Below are positions 1 to 6,622 of a stretch of 6,820 nt of DNA, in pieces (position 1 is the first letter of the stretch; every line of letters begins with the position of its first letter). Source of the stretch: an uncultured Clostridia bacterium (GTDB taxonomy: Bacteria; Bacillota; Clostridia; Lachnospirales; Anaerotignaceae); assembly GCA_958420075.1 (NCBI GenBank), contig CATZIM010000095.1:1-6820 (forward strand), in the 5' to 3' direction. The position numbers were made by a program, and so were the translations under genes. Under the pieces are notes generated by a model. That model made no database searches, had not been told where the DNA came from, and was given only the letters and a program-made list of their open reading frames with translations.

Positions 1-834
1 CATGGATTTAGCGGGCAGCTGCAGTGTGCCATCAACCGGATCTACGCGCTGGATAAACCGAAGAAATTGAGAAAAGCCGCATTGTTCCTGTCTTCTGGAA
101 GTGACAGCGTATACGACGGTGCCATTTATGCTTATGAAAATTCTTTTATCCAGTATTTGGGACTGGAAAACATGGGGATTTTTAAAGCCTATGACCTGCA
201 GAATCAGTCTGAAGCCCTGCGGAAAGAACTTTTTGCTTTTGGCAGCTCTTTGGAAAATATGCCTTTGTCATTGGAAGAATTTCTGGCAGTTATGGACAGC
301 GGCAAAGAAGTCGTGGCTGGTTCCGACGTGCATCAGTGCATGCATGTGCTGGCGCAGGAAGCCTTGAAGATCACAGCAAAGCTCAACAATGCTTACCATA
401 CGCCGGAAGAAATCACAGAATTGTTCTGTAAATTGACAGGAAAAACCGTTGGGGAGAATTTTGCAGTCTTTCCGCCTTTCTATACAGACTGCGGGAAGAA
501 TCTGACCATTGGGAAAAACGTATTTTTCAATAGCGGATGCAGAATGCAGGATCAGGGCGGCATTACCATCGGCGACGGTACCCTGCTGGGACATAACGTG
601 GTTCTGGCAACACTGAACCATGACAAAAATCCGGAAAAAAGAGGAAATATGCACCCCGCGGCTATCCATATTGGAAAAAATGTGTGGATTGGCGCTAACG
701 CAACCGTTCTGCCGGGTGTGACCATTGGTGATGGTGCCATTGTGGCGGCAGGTGCGGTGGTTTCCAAAGATGTAGCGGCAAATACCATTGTAGGTGGCGT
801 GCCTGCAAGAGTTATGGGAAATGTAGAGAAATAA
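1..834 (+). CDS. Flavoprotein (NADPH-dependent FMN reductase/flavodoxin-like) fused to hexapeptide-repeat O-acetyltransferase, 5' partial
   Basis: The reading frame is open from base 1, so the start lies outside the window; 277 residues are visible. Visible residues 1-80 ([17 protein letters not shown], then KAALFLSSG) resemble the C-terminal half of NADPH-dependent FMN reductase/iron-sulfur flavoprotein folds, where a 'SGQLK..IDR' helix follows the flavin loop. From about residue 97 (MDSGKEV) the chain resembles a maltose/galactoside acetyltransferase: a Mac-like helical segment, then [10 protein letters not shown] and left-handed beta-helix hexapeptides ([32 protein letters not shown]) ending in GGVPARVMG. 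The His of ATLNHD (bases 619-621) sits where LacA/Maa enzymes carry the catalytic His. The acceptor is unknown; a role for the flavin half (quinone, flavin or other small-molecule reduction) is inference. A TTG at 67 and an ATG at 292 are in frame but lack a good ribosome binding site, so one fused chain is the better reading. The next gene follows after 13 bp. Confidence 0.82.
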   Translation, partial: HGFSGQLQCAINRIYALDKPKKLRKAALFLSSGSDSVYDGAIYAYENSFIQYLGLENMGIFKAYDLQNQSEALRKELFAFGSSLENMPLSLEEFLAVMDSGKEVVAGSDVHQCMHVLAQEALKITAKLNNAYHTPEEITELFCKLTGKTVGENFAVFPPFYTDCGKNLTIGKNVFFNSGCRMQDQGGITIGDGTLLGHNVVLATLNHDKNPEKRGNMHPAAIHIGKNVWIGANATVLPGVTIGDGAIVAAGAVVSKDVAANTIVGGVPARVMGNVEK

Positions 835-840
835 GGAGGA
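832..840 (+). promoter_or_regulatory. Ribosome binding site of the alcohol dehydrogenase gene, overlapping the upstream stop
   Basis: TAAGGAGGA includes the TAA stop of the upstream gene and a near-perfect anti-16S match (AAGGAGG), with 8 bases between GGAGG and the ATG at 848. This fixes the start and suggests that the two genes are translated from one mRNA. Confidence 0.85.
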
Positions 841-847
841 ATAGAAG

Positions 848-2014
848 ATGTTAGGAAATTTTCGTTATAGCAACCCTACAAAGCTGTATTTTGGGGAAGA
901 TGCTTTGCAGAATCTGGAAGGGGAATTACAGAAATACGGCGATACTGTACAGCTGATTTACGGCGGCGGTTCCATCAAAAAAAGCGGACTGTATGACCAG
1001 ATTATCGAAATCCTCATCGCATGTGGGAAAACCATTGTGGAAGACGGCGGCGTCATGCCCAATCCTACAATCGAAAAAGTATACGACGGTTGTCAAAAAG
1101 CAAAAGAAAACGACGTTGACCTGCTTCTGGCTGTAGGCGGCGGTTCTGTCTGCGACTATGCCAAAGCCGTTTCTGTTTCCACATGGTGCGAAGAAGACCC
1201 TTGGGATAAGTATTATCTGCGTATGGAAGATGTGGATAACCGCATCATTCCTGTGGGCTGTGTGCTGACAATGGTGGGAACCGGTTCCGAAATGAACGGC
1301 GGCTCTGTTATCACCAACCATGAACAGAAATTGAAGATTGGTCATGTTTTTGGAGATAATGTATTTCCCAAGTTTGCTATCCTGAATCCGAAACTGACTT
1401 ACACACTGCCCAAATGGCAGATGGTATCCGGCATTTACGATATCATGAACCATATCACAGAACAGTATTTCTCCGGCGATGATGACAATACCACCGATTA
1501 TATCGCCGAAGGTCTGATGCGTTCTTTGATTCACAGCAGCCGTATTGCTGTCAAAGACCCCGAAAACTACGAAGCCCGCAGCAATATCATGTGGACAGCA
1601 ACATGGGCGCTGAATACACTGTTGGATATGGGCAAAACCACCGACTGGATGGTGCATATGATTGGGCAGTCCATTGGCGCTTATACAGATGCCACCCATG
1701 GTATGACATTGTCCGCTGTTTCCATCCCTTATTATCGTGCTATCTGCCCTTATGGTCTGCAGAAATTCAAGCGTTTTGCCATGAATGTATGGGATGTGAA
1801 TCCAGCAGGCAAAACCGATGAAGAAATTGCTGATGAAGGTCTGAAAGCTATGGAAAGCTGGATGCGTGAACTGGGTCTGGTCATGAACATCCGTGAACTG
1901 GGTGTTACAGAAGACATGCTGCCCGGTATCGTCAAAGGCACTTTCATTCTGGATGGCGGCTATAAAGTGCTGACAGAAGATGAAATCATGGAAATTCTGA
2001 AAGAAAGCATGTAA
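848..2014 (+). CDS. Iron-containing alcohol dehydrogenase, YqhD / butanol dehydrogenase type
   Basis: A 388-residue cytosolic enzyme, the usual full length for this family (E. coli YqhD is about the same). Members reversibly reduce aldehydes (such as butyraldehyde and other short-chain or toxic aldehydes) to alcohols with NAD(P)H. The N-terminal Rossmann-like half has YGGGSIKKSG (GGGS at 39-42) and AVGGGSVCDYAK (97-106); in YqhD the matching GGGS contributes to NADPH use, so an NADPH preference is plausible. TGSEMN lies at 145-150. The C-terminal helical half holds all four expected metal ligands: D198 and H202 in YDIMNH, H270 in DWMVH, and H284 in DATHG. No key residue is missing. Start ATG 848 is set by a strong AAGGAGG. 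The flavoprotein-acetyltransferase gene lies 13 bp upstream and a strong terminator 20 bp downstream, so this is the last gene of its transcript. Annotation as adhE, bdhA or yqhD in the strict sense is not possible from sequence alone. Confidence 0.95.
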   Translation: MLGNFRYSNPTKLYFGEDALQNLEGELQKYGDTVQLIYGGGSIKKSGLYDQIIEILIACGKTIVEDGGVMPNPTIEKVYDGCQKAKENDVDLLLAVGGGSVCDYAKAVSVSTWCEEDPWDKYYLRMEDVDNRIIPVGCVLTMVGTGSEMNGGSVITNHEQKLKIGHVFGDNVFPKFAILNPKLTYTLPKWQMVSGIYDIMNHITEQYFSGDDDNTTDYIAEGLMRSLIHSSRIAVKDPENYEARSNIMWTATWALNTLLDMGKTTDWMVHMIGQSIGAYTDATHGMTLSAVSIPYYRAICPYGLQKFKRFAMNVWDVNPAGKTDEEIADEGLKAMESWMRELGLVMNIRELGVTEDMLPGIVKGTFILDGGYKVLTEDEIMEILKESM

Positions 2015-2034
2015 ATTATTTCAATATAAATAAC

Positions 2035-2073
2035 AAAAACCCCTTTGCCAAAAATTTGGAAAGGGGTTTTTCT
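2035..2073. terminator. Bidirectional Rho-independent terminator between convergent transcripts
   Basis: AAAAACCCCTTT (2035-2046) pairs perfectly with AAAGGGGTTTTT (2060-2071), a 12-bp stem. A bulged G and an inner CCAA/TTGG extend it to a small A/T loop. The plus transcript ends in GGGGTTTTTCT and the minus transcript in GGGGTTTTTGTT, so both get a U-tract. It lies between the alcohol dehydrogenase (ends 2014, plus) and the ABC-F gene (ends 2092, minus) and can serve both. Confidence 0.93.
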
Positions 2074-2091
2074 GTTGGATAAAAAATTATA

Positions 2092-3618
2092 TTAAAGCTG
2101 AACGGTTGTCCAGTCCTCGCAGTTCCAGACTTCTGTTACCACATCCTGATAAAATTCCGGTTCGTGGCAGATCAACAGGATACTGCCTTTGTATGCTTTC
2201 AGGGCACGTTTCAGTTCCTCTTTTGCGTCCACGTCCAAGTGGTTGGTAGGTTCATCCAGCAGCAATACGTTTGTTTCGTTGTTAATGAGTTTGCACAGAC
2301 GGACTTTTGCCTGCTCGCCCCCGCTGAGGACTTTTACCATGCTTTCAATGTGCTTGGTGGTCAAGCCGCATTTTGCCAGTGCGGAACGTACTTCATACTG
2401 GGTGTAGGAGGGGAATTCCTTCCAGATTTCGTCGATGCAGGTCACATTATCGGTGTATTTCTTTTCCTGCTCAAAGTAGCCGGGATAGAGATAATCCCCC
2501 AGTGTGGTTTTGCCGCTGATGGGCGGGATTTCCCCAATACCGTTGGCACCCACCAGCGCGATTTTCTGTCCCCGTTCCATAGAAAGGGTCAGAGGACGGG
2601 AAAGGGGCTTATCATAGCCAATGACAAGGTCTTCTGTCTGGAAGATATATCTGCCGGAAGCACGAGCTTCTTTGAAATTGAATTCCGGCTTGGGTTTTTC
2701 CTTTGCCAGTTCGATGACATCCATTTTATCCAGTTTTTTCTGACGGCTCATTGCCATGTTTCTGGTGGCAACACGGGCTTTGTTTCTTGCTACAAAGTCT
2801 TTCAGGTCTTCGATTTCCTGCTGCTGTTTCCGGTAAGCCGCTTCCAGCTGGGCTTTTTTCATTTCGTAGACTTCCTGGAATTTTTCGTAGTTGCCTACAT
2901 AACGGTTCAGTTCCGCGTTTTCCACATGGTAAATGAGGTTTACCACGCTGTTGAGGAAAGGAATGTCGTGGGAAATGAGGATAAAGGCGTTTTCGTAGTC
3001 GATGAGATACCGTTTCAGCCATTCGATGTGGTTTTCATCCAGATAGTTGGTCGGTTCGTCCAGCAGGAGGATGTCCGGTTTTTCCAACAACAGTTTGCCC
3101 ATGAGGACTTTGGTGCGCTGACCGCCGGAAAGCTCTGTGACGTCTTTATCCAGACCGATGTCTGTCAGACCCAATGCACGACCGATTTCTTCCACTTTGG
3201 AATCAATGATATAGAAGTCGTGATGTTCCAGCAGTTCCTGAATGCTGCCTGTTTCTTCCATCAGGAAATTCATCCGTTCTTCGTCGGCTTCTGCCATTTC
3301 CGCATAATAGCCGTTCATCTGGGCTTCCAGATCGAAGAGGAAGGCAAAGGCGGACTGGAGCACATCCCGAATGGTCTGACCTTTTTCCAATACGGCGTGC
3401 TGATCCAGATAGCCTACGCGGACGTTCTTGGACCATTCGATCTTCCCTTCGTCGGGCATAAGTTTGCCGGTGATGATATTCATAAATGTGGATTTTCCTT
3501 CGCCGTTGGCGCCTACAAAGCCAACATGTTCCCCTTTGAGCAGGCGGAAAGAAACGTCTGTGAAAATGGCTCTGTCGCCGAAGCCGTGGCTCAGTTTTTC
3601 TACATTCAAAATGCTCAT
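2092..3618 (-). CDS. ABC-F family ATPase (ribosome-associated type) with a defective second Walker A
   Basis: 508 residues, two ABC domains in one chain, no membrane segments, as in ABC-F proteins that act on the ribosome (translation factors or antibiotic-protection proteins; which one cannot be told here). Domain 1: Walker A GANGEGKST (36-44), Q-loop Gln 73, signature LSGGQ (163-167), Walker B LLLDEPT (184-190, catalytic Glu 188), switch His 217. A charged helical linker at about 245-315, rich in Lys, Arg, Glu and Gln, fits the P-site tRNA-interaction motif. Domain 2: signature LSGGE (431-435), Walker B LLLDEPT (452-458, Glu 456), His 485. Its P-loop reads GANGIG then EIPPISG: the stretch matching KSTFMNIITG (42-51) of domain 1 is absent, so the phosphate-binding Lys and Ser/Thr are lost while the frame is kept. 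The start overlaps the upstream HAD stop (ATGA), with AAGGAG 7 bases upstream. Family call is firm; normal activity is doubtful. Confidence 0.93.
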   Translation of the reverse strand: MSILNVEKLSHGFGDRAIFTDVSFRLLKGEHVGFVGANGEGKSTFMNIITGKLMPDEGKIEWSKNVRVGYLDQHAVLEKGQTIRDVLQSAFAFLFDLEAQMNGYYAEMAEADEERMNFLMEETGSIQELLEHHDFYIIDSKVEEIGRALGLTDIGLDKDVTELSGGQRTKVLMGKLLLEKPDILLLDEPTNYLDENHIEWLKRYLIDYENAFILISHDIPFLNSVVNLIYHVENAELNRYVGNYEKFQEVYEMKKAQLEAAYRKQQQEIEDLKDFVARNKARVATRNMAMSRQKKLDKMDVIELAKEKPKPEFNFKEARASGRYIFQTEDLVIGYDKPLSRPLTLSMERGQKIALVGANGIGEIPPISGKTTLGDYLYPGYFEQEKKYTDNVTCIDEIWKEFPSYTQYEVRSALAKCGLTTKHIESMVKVLSGGEQAKVRLCKLINNETNVLLLDEPTNHLDVDAKEELKRALKAYKGSILLICHEPEFYQDVVTEVWNCEDWTTVQL

Positions 3619-4454
3619 GAAAGTTCTCCTTTTTCGATAATCTGTTCTAATACAATGGCTGCGCCAAAATCATCACAGCTTTTGGTGACGAAATCAGCGA
3701 CTTTTTTGATATGGTCTTCGCCGTTTTCCATGGCAACGCCGGTGCCGGCAAATTCCAGCATGGGCAGGTCGTTATCCCTGTCCCCAAGGGCAAGGACGTT
3801 TTCACGAGGGATGTCCAGAATGCCGCAAAGGTGGGAGAGGGCATGGGCCTTTGTTGCCATGAGGCTGGTGACTTCTATGTTCTTTTCGGAGGAAGCTGTG
3901 ACGGAAGCCAGCCCCGTTTCCTTTAATGTCTGCCAGATATGGTCTTTCAGCTCCATATCGCTGAAAACAAGATTGATGTTTTCCAGAATATCCTTCTGTT
4001 TTTCCAGTTCGCCCCAGAAGTCAGATAGGGGAATTCTGGTGGCACGGGTATATTTCATATGGGTATCCGTCAGGTGATAACGGGAAAGGTTGTCGTATGC
4101 GTCCTGAGAAATATACGCCTTCCCGTCAATGAAAAACTCCGTCAGTATGGGAAGTCCCTTTACAGTTTTTACGGTCTTTTCAACGGCTTCCGCAGAGAGA
4201 AGGCTCTGGAAAAGATTCTGTTTTTGTTCCGCGTCATAAACTGCCGCGCCGTTGCTGGTGATGACATACTTCAGAAAGGGCAGTTCTTTGACGCATGTGG
4301 GCAGTGCGGCAAAAGGTCTGCCGGTGGAGGGCACAAAAAAAATGCCCATTTCATGAATGGAAGTCAGCGCCTTTTGCAGACGTGGTGTGATTTCTTTTTG
4401 GCTTGTCAGTAATGTGCCGTCCAGATCGGAGGCAATGAGTTTGATCTTATTCAT
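3615..4454 (-). CDS. Cof-type HAD-IIB family hydrolase (sugar/nucleotide phosphatase-like)
   Basis: 279 residues, normal for Cof-type HAD proteins (about 265-290). Motif I is SDLDGTLL with nucleophile Asp10 and acid/base Asp12. Motif II is STGRP with Ser43 or Thr44. Lys202 in TKAHAL is the motif III lysine. Motif IV is GDRDND (224-229), providing Mg2+-binding Asp225 and Asp229. The C2B cap lies between motifs II and III, at about 85-195. Members remove phosphate from small cytosolic metabolites such as sugar phosphates, FMN, PLP or nucleotides; specificity cannot be read from the sequence. The start ATG (4454-4452) has GAGG 8 bases upstream on the minus strand. A promoter lies 54-82 bases upstream, and the gene overlaps the ABC-F gene by 4 bases, so the two form an operon. 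All catalytic residues are present and nothing is odd. Confidence 0.95.
   Translation of the reverse strand: MNKIKLIASDLDGTLLTSQKEITPRLQKALTSIHEMGIFFVPSTGRPFAALPTCVKELPFLKYVITSNGAAVYDAEQKQNLFQSLLSAEAVEKTVKTVKGLPILTEFFIDGKAYISQDAYDNLSRYHLTDTHMKYTRATRIPLSDFWGELEKQKDILENINLVFSDMELKDHIWQTLKETGLASVTASSEKNIEVTSLMATKAHALSHLCGILDIPRENVLALGDRDNDLPMLEFAGTGVAMENGEDHIKKVADFVTKSCDDFGAAIVLEQIIEKGELS
3626..3631 (-). promoter_or_regulatory. Ribosome binding site of the ABC-F gene, inside the 3' end of the HAD gene
   Basis: On the minus strand AAGGAG lies 7 bases before the ATG at 3618-3616 and within the last codons of the HAD gene (for K-G-E). The start codon overlaps the HAD TGA stop as ATGA. This supports the chosen start and translational coupling of the pair. 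Confidence 0.8.
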
Positions 4455-4507
4455 AAAAAACGCCTCTATCCTTTAAACAATATAGATTCCATATGTCATA
4501 TCTTTTT

Positions 4508-4536
4508 ATTTTAGCAAAGAATGAAGGGGGAAACAA
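4508..4536 (-). promoter_or_regulatory. Sigma-A type promoter for the HAD/ABC-F operon
   Basis: On the minus strand TTGTTT (4536-4531) is followed after 17 bases by TAAAAT (4513-4508), with TGC just before it (extended -10). The predicted start is near 4501, giving a leader of about 47 bases before the HAD ATG. No other strong candidate lies closer. Consensus match only. Confidence 0.65.
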
Positions 4537-4616
4537 TAGGCGAAAGCCTTGTTTTTGCTGGGATACTGTTTTTTTCTGTACGTCAAGGAAAACATAGGGA
4601 AATTTGATTCTTTGTC

Positions 4617-4645
4617 TTGAACATTTCGGCAAATTATGATACGAT
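4617..4645 (+). promoter_or_regulatory. Sigma-A type promoter for the adenine deaminase-family genes
   Basis: TTGAAC (4617-4622), a 17-base spacer, then TACGAT (4640-4645). The predicted start is near 4652, which gives an untranslated leader of about 175 bases before the ATG at 4827. Consensus match only; an overlapping TATGAT at 4635-4640 has a poorer spacing. Confidence 0.65.
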
Positions 4646-4663
4646 GATTGCAAAGTGAATCAT
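4644..4663. repeat. Inverted repeat spanning the predicted transcription start
   Basis: ATGATT (4644-4649) and AATCAT (4658-4663) form a dyad with 6-bp arms and an 8-base spacer, centred on the predicted start near 4652. Its place fits a repressor operator, but no family is recognised and arms of this length can occur by chance. Confidence 0.35.
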
Positions 4664-4767
4664 GTGTAACGAAATTCTATTGGGGTGATGTCATAAAATA
4701 ACTCCAATACTGGCTTCTAAAAAGCATTCGGGACGGGAAACCTGGTTATTGGAACCAGGCTTTTTTT
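4652..4767 (+). promoter_or_regulatory. Candidate attenuator/riboswitch leader upstream of the adenine deaminase-family genes
   Basis: The leader can form an 8-bp stem, TATTGGGG (4678-4685) with CTCCAATA (4702-4709), one G-U pair, enclosing a 16-base A-rich loop. A small hairpin GCTT/AAGC follows (roughly 4713-4725), then an intrinsic terminator (4741-4767) well before the gene. Competing pairings exist: CTGG-C-TTC (4710-4717) can pair with GAACCAG (4752-4758), 7 bp with one bulged C, which captures the 3' arm of the terminator. CCAATA (4704-4709) can also pair with a second TATTGG copy in the terminator (4747-4752). This is the architecture of transcription attenuation. It does not match the purine (xpt), guanidine, ZTP, THF or preQ1 consensus as I know them. 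The ligand or factor is unknown. Confidence 0.5.
4741..4767 (+). terminator. Intrinsic terminator inside the leader (attenuator)
   Basis: CCTGGTT (4741-4747), loop ATTGG, AACCAGG (4753-4759), then C and seven T. The stem is a perfect 7 bp. It lies 59 bases before the ATG at 4827 and downstream of the plus promoter, with no gene between, so it would cut off the adenine deaminase-family genes unless prevented from folding. Confidence 0.82.
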
Positions 4768-4826
4768 GTTTATGGGCATGATTCCAAAAAGGTAAAGATG
4801 GTGTAAGCAGCAGAAAGGAGACAAAC

Positions 4827-6608
4827 ATGGAAAGAACAGTGGCAACTTTGAAGGAAAGAATTCGTGCCGGCAGCGCAAAAATCCCCGCAGAAAAGGTGAT
4901 TCGCGGCGGTATGCTGGTAAACGTTATGTCCAGCGAAATTTATCCCGCGGATATTGCCGTTTATAAAGATATGATCGCGGCAGTGGGCGATGTGGAACCT
5001 TATGTAGGTCCTGATACAGAAATCATCGACGCAACAGGCAAATATTTGGTACCCGGTCTGATTGATGGTCATATCCACAGCGAATGCAGCAAACTGAGCA
5101 TCACAAGCTATGCAAAAGCAGTTGTGCCTCACGGTACCACCAGCATGATTTCCGGTCTGGACGAATACATTTCCGTATCCAATCTGGAAGGTCTGCAGGA
5201 AATTTTCGCAGAAATCAAACAGAGTCCTTTGAAAGTGTTCTGGGGCGCTCCTTATAAAACACCTTACACAGTTCCTCAGTCTACCGTATCTTTCAACTTC
5301 AACAAAGATGTTCACGAAATGGTACAGAAATGGCCTGAATGCTACGGCGTATGGGAAACAGTAACAGAATTCGTACAGGAAGAAGACGAAGACACACTGG
5401 GCGCTATTGCAGAAGCATACAAAAACAATCTGCCCGTATTTGGCTGCGCGCCTATGGCAAGAGGTACAAAACTGAACGGCTACCTGTGCAGCGGCGTGCG
5501 TCTGGATCACGAAAGCTATGACCACGAAGAAGTGGTGGAAAAAATGCGGAAAGGTATGCACATGCTCATCCGTGAATCCTGTGTAACACACTTCCTGGCA
5601 GAAAACATCCGTGCGGTGACAGAAGTGAACCCTGCTTTCGCACGCCGTGTAAGCTTCTGCACAGACGACGTAACAGCAACAGATATCCTGAGCAAAGGTC
5701 ATCTGGATCATGTGGTACGTCTGGCAATCCAGGCTGGCGTTGACCCCATGACAGCAATCCAGATGGCTACCATCAACAGCGCGGAAGCATACCGCATCGA
5801 TCATCTGGTAGGTTCCATCTGCCCCGGCAGAATCGCGGATATCCTGTTCGTGGATAATCTGGAAGAATTTACCGTTGCAAAAGTTATGACAAACGGTCAG
5901 ATGGTAGCGGAAAACCATCACATTTCCTATGAACTGAAAGCGCCTGCAAGAAGCCCCATCTTCAAAGGTCAGCTCAAATGCAAAATGACAACAAAAGAAG
6001 ATTTCGAATACAAAGTGCCCATCCAGAACGGCAAAGCAAAAGTGCTGTCCATGGATGTGAAAGGTCCCTTCGTTCGTAAGAGAAGAGACGTGGAACTGAA
6101 AGTTGTAAACGGCGTCATCCAGCCTGATACAGAACAGGATGCCATCATGGTTTCCGTTCTGGAAAGATTCGGCAAAAACGGCAACAAATCTCTGGCGTTC
6201 TGCTCCGGCTGGAAACTGAAAAACGGCGCTATGGCTTCTACCTGTGCACCTGACGACAACAACCTGGTTGTTATGGGTTCCAGCGCAGAAGATATGTCCA
6301 TCGCAGTCAACCATCTGATTGAACAGGGCGGCGGTCAGGTTGTTGTAGAAAACGGCAAAGTTATCGAATTCCTGCCTCTGCCTGTAGGCGGTATCGTCAG
6401 CGACGAAGAACCTGAAGTGATTGCAGAACTGGAAAAGAAAATTGACGAAGCGGCAAGAAGAATCGGCTCCGATCTGCCCAACCCTATGATGTATATGTTC
6501 TTCCTGCCCATCACAGCAATCCCTGACTACGCTCTGACAGACGTTGGTCCTGTGGATTACTGCGCATTGACCACCTATGATCCCGTTTTGGAACTGGTAG
6601 AAGAATGA
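4827..6608 (+). CDS. Divergent adenine deaminase (AdeC) family amidohydrolase
   Basis: 593 residues, close to the usual AdeC length (about 570-600). Family members convert adenine to hypoxanthine and ammonia in the cytosol, in purine salvage. The N-terminal beta-sandwich strand region is followed by PGLIDGHIHSEC with the metal-binding HxH (H82, H84) and Glu86. The barrel continues with VWETV (Glu177), LDHES (His228) and the catalytic Asp of CTDD (D280). A 'PGRIADILFVDNL' segment (333-345) returns to the sandwich, and the AdeC C-terminal domain runs from about 395. Residues usual in AdeC are altered: the DPHE region reads GLDE (Asp112 for His), DGHAPG reads FGCAPM (Cys207 for His), and the C-terminal AHDSHN reads APDDNN. 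The fold is secure, but adenine as substrate is not. The start ATG has AAGGAG 6 bases upstream. A second family member follows 14 bp downstream. Frequent CTG, ATC, AAC and CGT codons hint at good expression. Confidence 0.88.
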   Translation: MERTVATLKERIRAGSAKIPAEKVIRGGMLVNVMSSEIYPADIAVYKDMIAAVGDVEPYVGPDTEIIDATGKYLVPGLIDGHIHSECSKLSITSYAKAVVPHGTTSMISGLDEYISVSNLEGLQEIFAEIKQSPLKVFWGAPYKTPYTVPQSTVSFNFNKDVHEMVQKWPECYGVWETVTEFVQEEDEDTLGAIAEAYKNNLPVFGCAPMARGTKLNGYLCSGVRLDHESYDHEEVVEKMRKGMHMLIRESCVTHFLAENIRAVTEVNPAFARRVSFCTDDVTATDILSKGHLDHVVRLAIQAGVDPMTAIQMATINSAEAYRIDHLVGSICPGRIADILFVDNLEEFTVAKVMTNGQMVAENHHISYELKAPARSPIFKGQLKCKMTTKEDFEYKVPIQNGKAKVLSMDVKGPFVRKRRDVELKVVNGVIQPDTEQDAIMVSVLERFGKNGNKSLAFCSGWKLKNGAMASTCAPDDNNLVVMGSSAEDMSIAVNHLIEQGGGQVVVENGKVIEFLPLPVGGIVSDEEPEVIAELEKKIDEAARRIGSDLPNPMMYMFFLPITAIPDYALTDVGPVDYCALTTYDPVLELVEE

Positions 6609-6611
6609 GAG

Positions 6612-6617
6612 AAGGGG
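6612..6617 (+). promoter_or_regulatory. Ribosome binding site of the second adenine deaminase-family gene
   Basis: AAGGGG lies 5 bases before the ATG at 6623, in the 14-base gap after the TGA of the preceding gene. There is no room for a promoter or terminator, so the two genes share a transcript. Confidence 0.65.
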
Positions 6618-6622
6618 TTGCC

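Noticed and set aside
292..834. Separate acetyltransferase gene starting at ATG 292
   Set aside because: The position resembles a normal acetyltransferase start, but no ribosome binding site precedes it and the upstream frame is open and protein-like to the window edge.
926..1699. Minus-strand open frame (257 codons) inside the alcohol dehydrogenase gene
   Set aside because: Codon-aligned shadow of a complete, well-conserved enzyme gene; no start signal of its own.
2506..2530. SGKTT (368-372) of the ABC-F second domain as a replacement Walker A
   Set aside because: The spacing from the preceding Gly362 is six residues before GK instead of the required four, and the segment aligns with the strand after the P-loop helix in domain 1. 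It is probably a chance resemblance.
2164..4077. Long plus-strand open frame (637 codons) antisense to the ABC-F and HAD genes
   Set aside because: It is codon-aligned with the ABC-F gene and stays open because that gene uses few TTA, CTA and TCA codons. The product is Phe- and Cys-rich with no recognisable domain and no ribosome binding site; the opposite strand encodes two clear families.
4538..4557. Small hairpin AGGC-GAAA-GCCT followed by TGTTTTT
   Set aside because: Only a 4-bp stem with an interrupted T-tract and no plus-strand gene upstream to terminate; it sits just upstream of the minus -35 box and is probably incidental.
4447..4653. Small minus-strand open frame (68 codons) upstream of the HAD gene
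   Set aside because: It runs through the predicted promoters, has no ribosome binding site and no protein-like composition.
4662..4688. Leader peptide of 8 codons (MCNEILLG) in the attenuator region
   Set aside because: No convincing ribosome binding site, the ATG is too near the predicted transcription start, and there is no run of regulatory codons.
4640..4770. Classical purine (xpt-type) or fluoride riboswitch
   Set aside because: The conserved purine core (ATATGG, TTTCTACC and the closing GACTA-type element) is absent. A GATG-containing stretch recalls the fluoride aptamer, but the required second half is missing.
4770..6314. Long minus-strand open frame (514 codons) antisense to the AdeC-like gene
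   Set aside because: It is codon-aligned with the AdeC-like gene and explained by the same codon bias. Its product is rich in Cys, His and Phe and matches no family I know.
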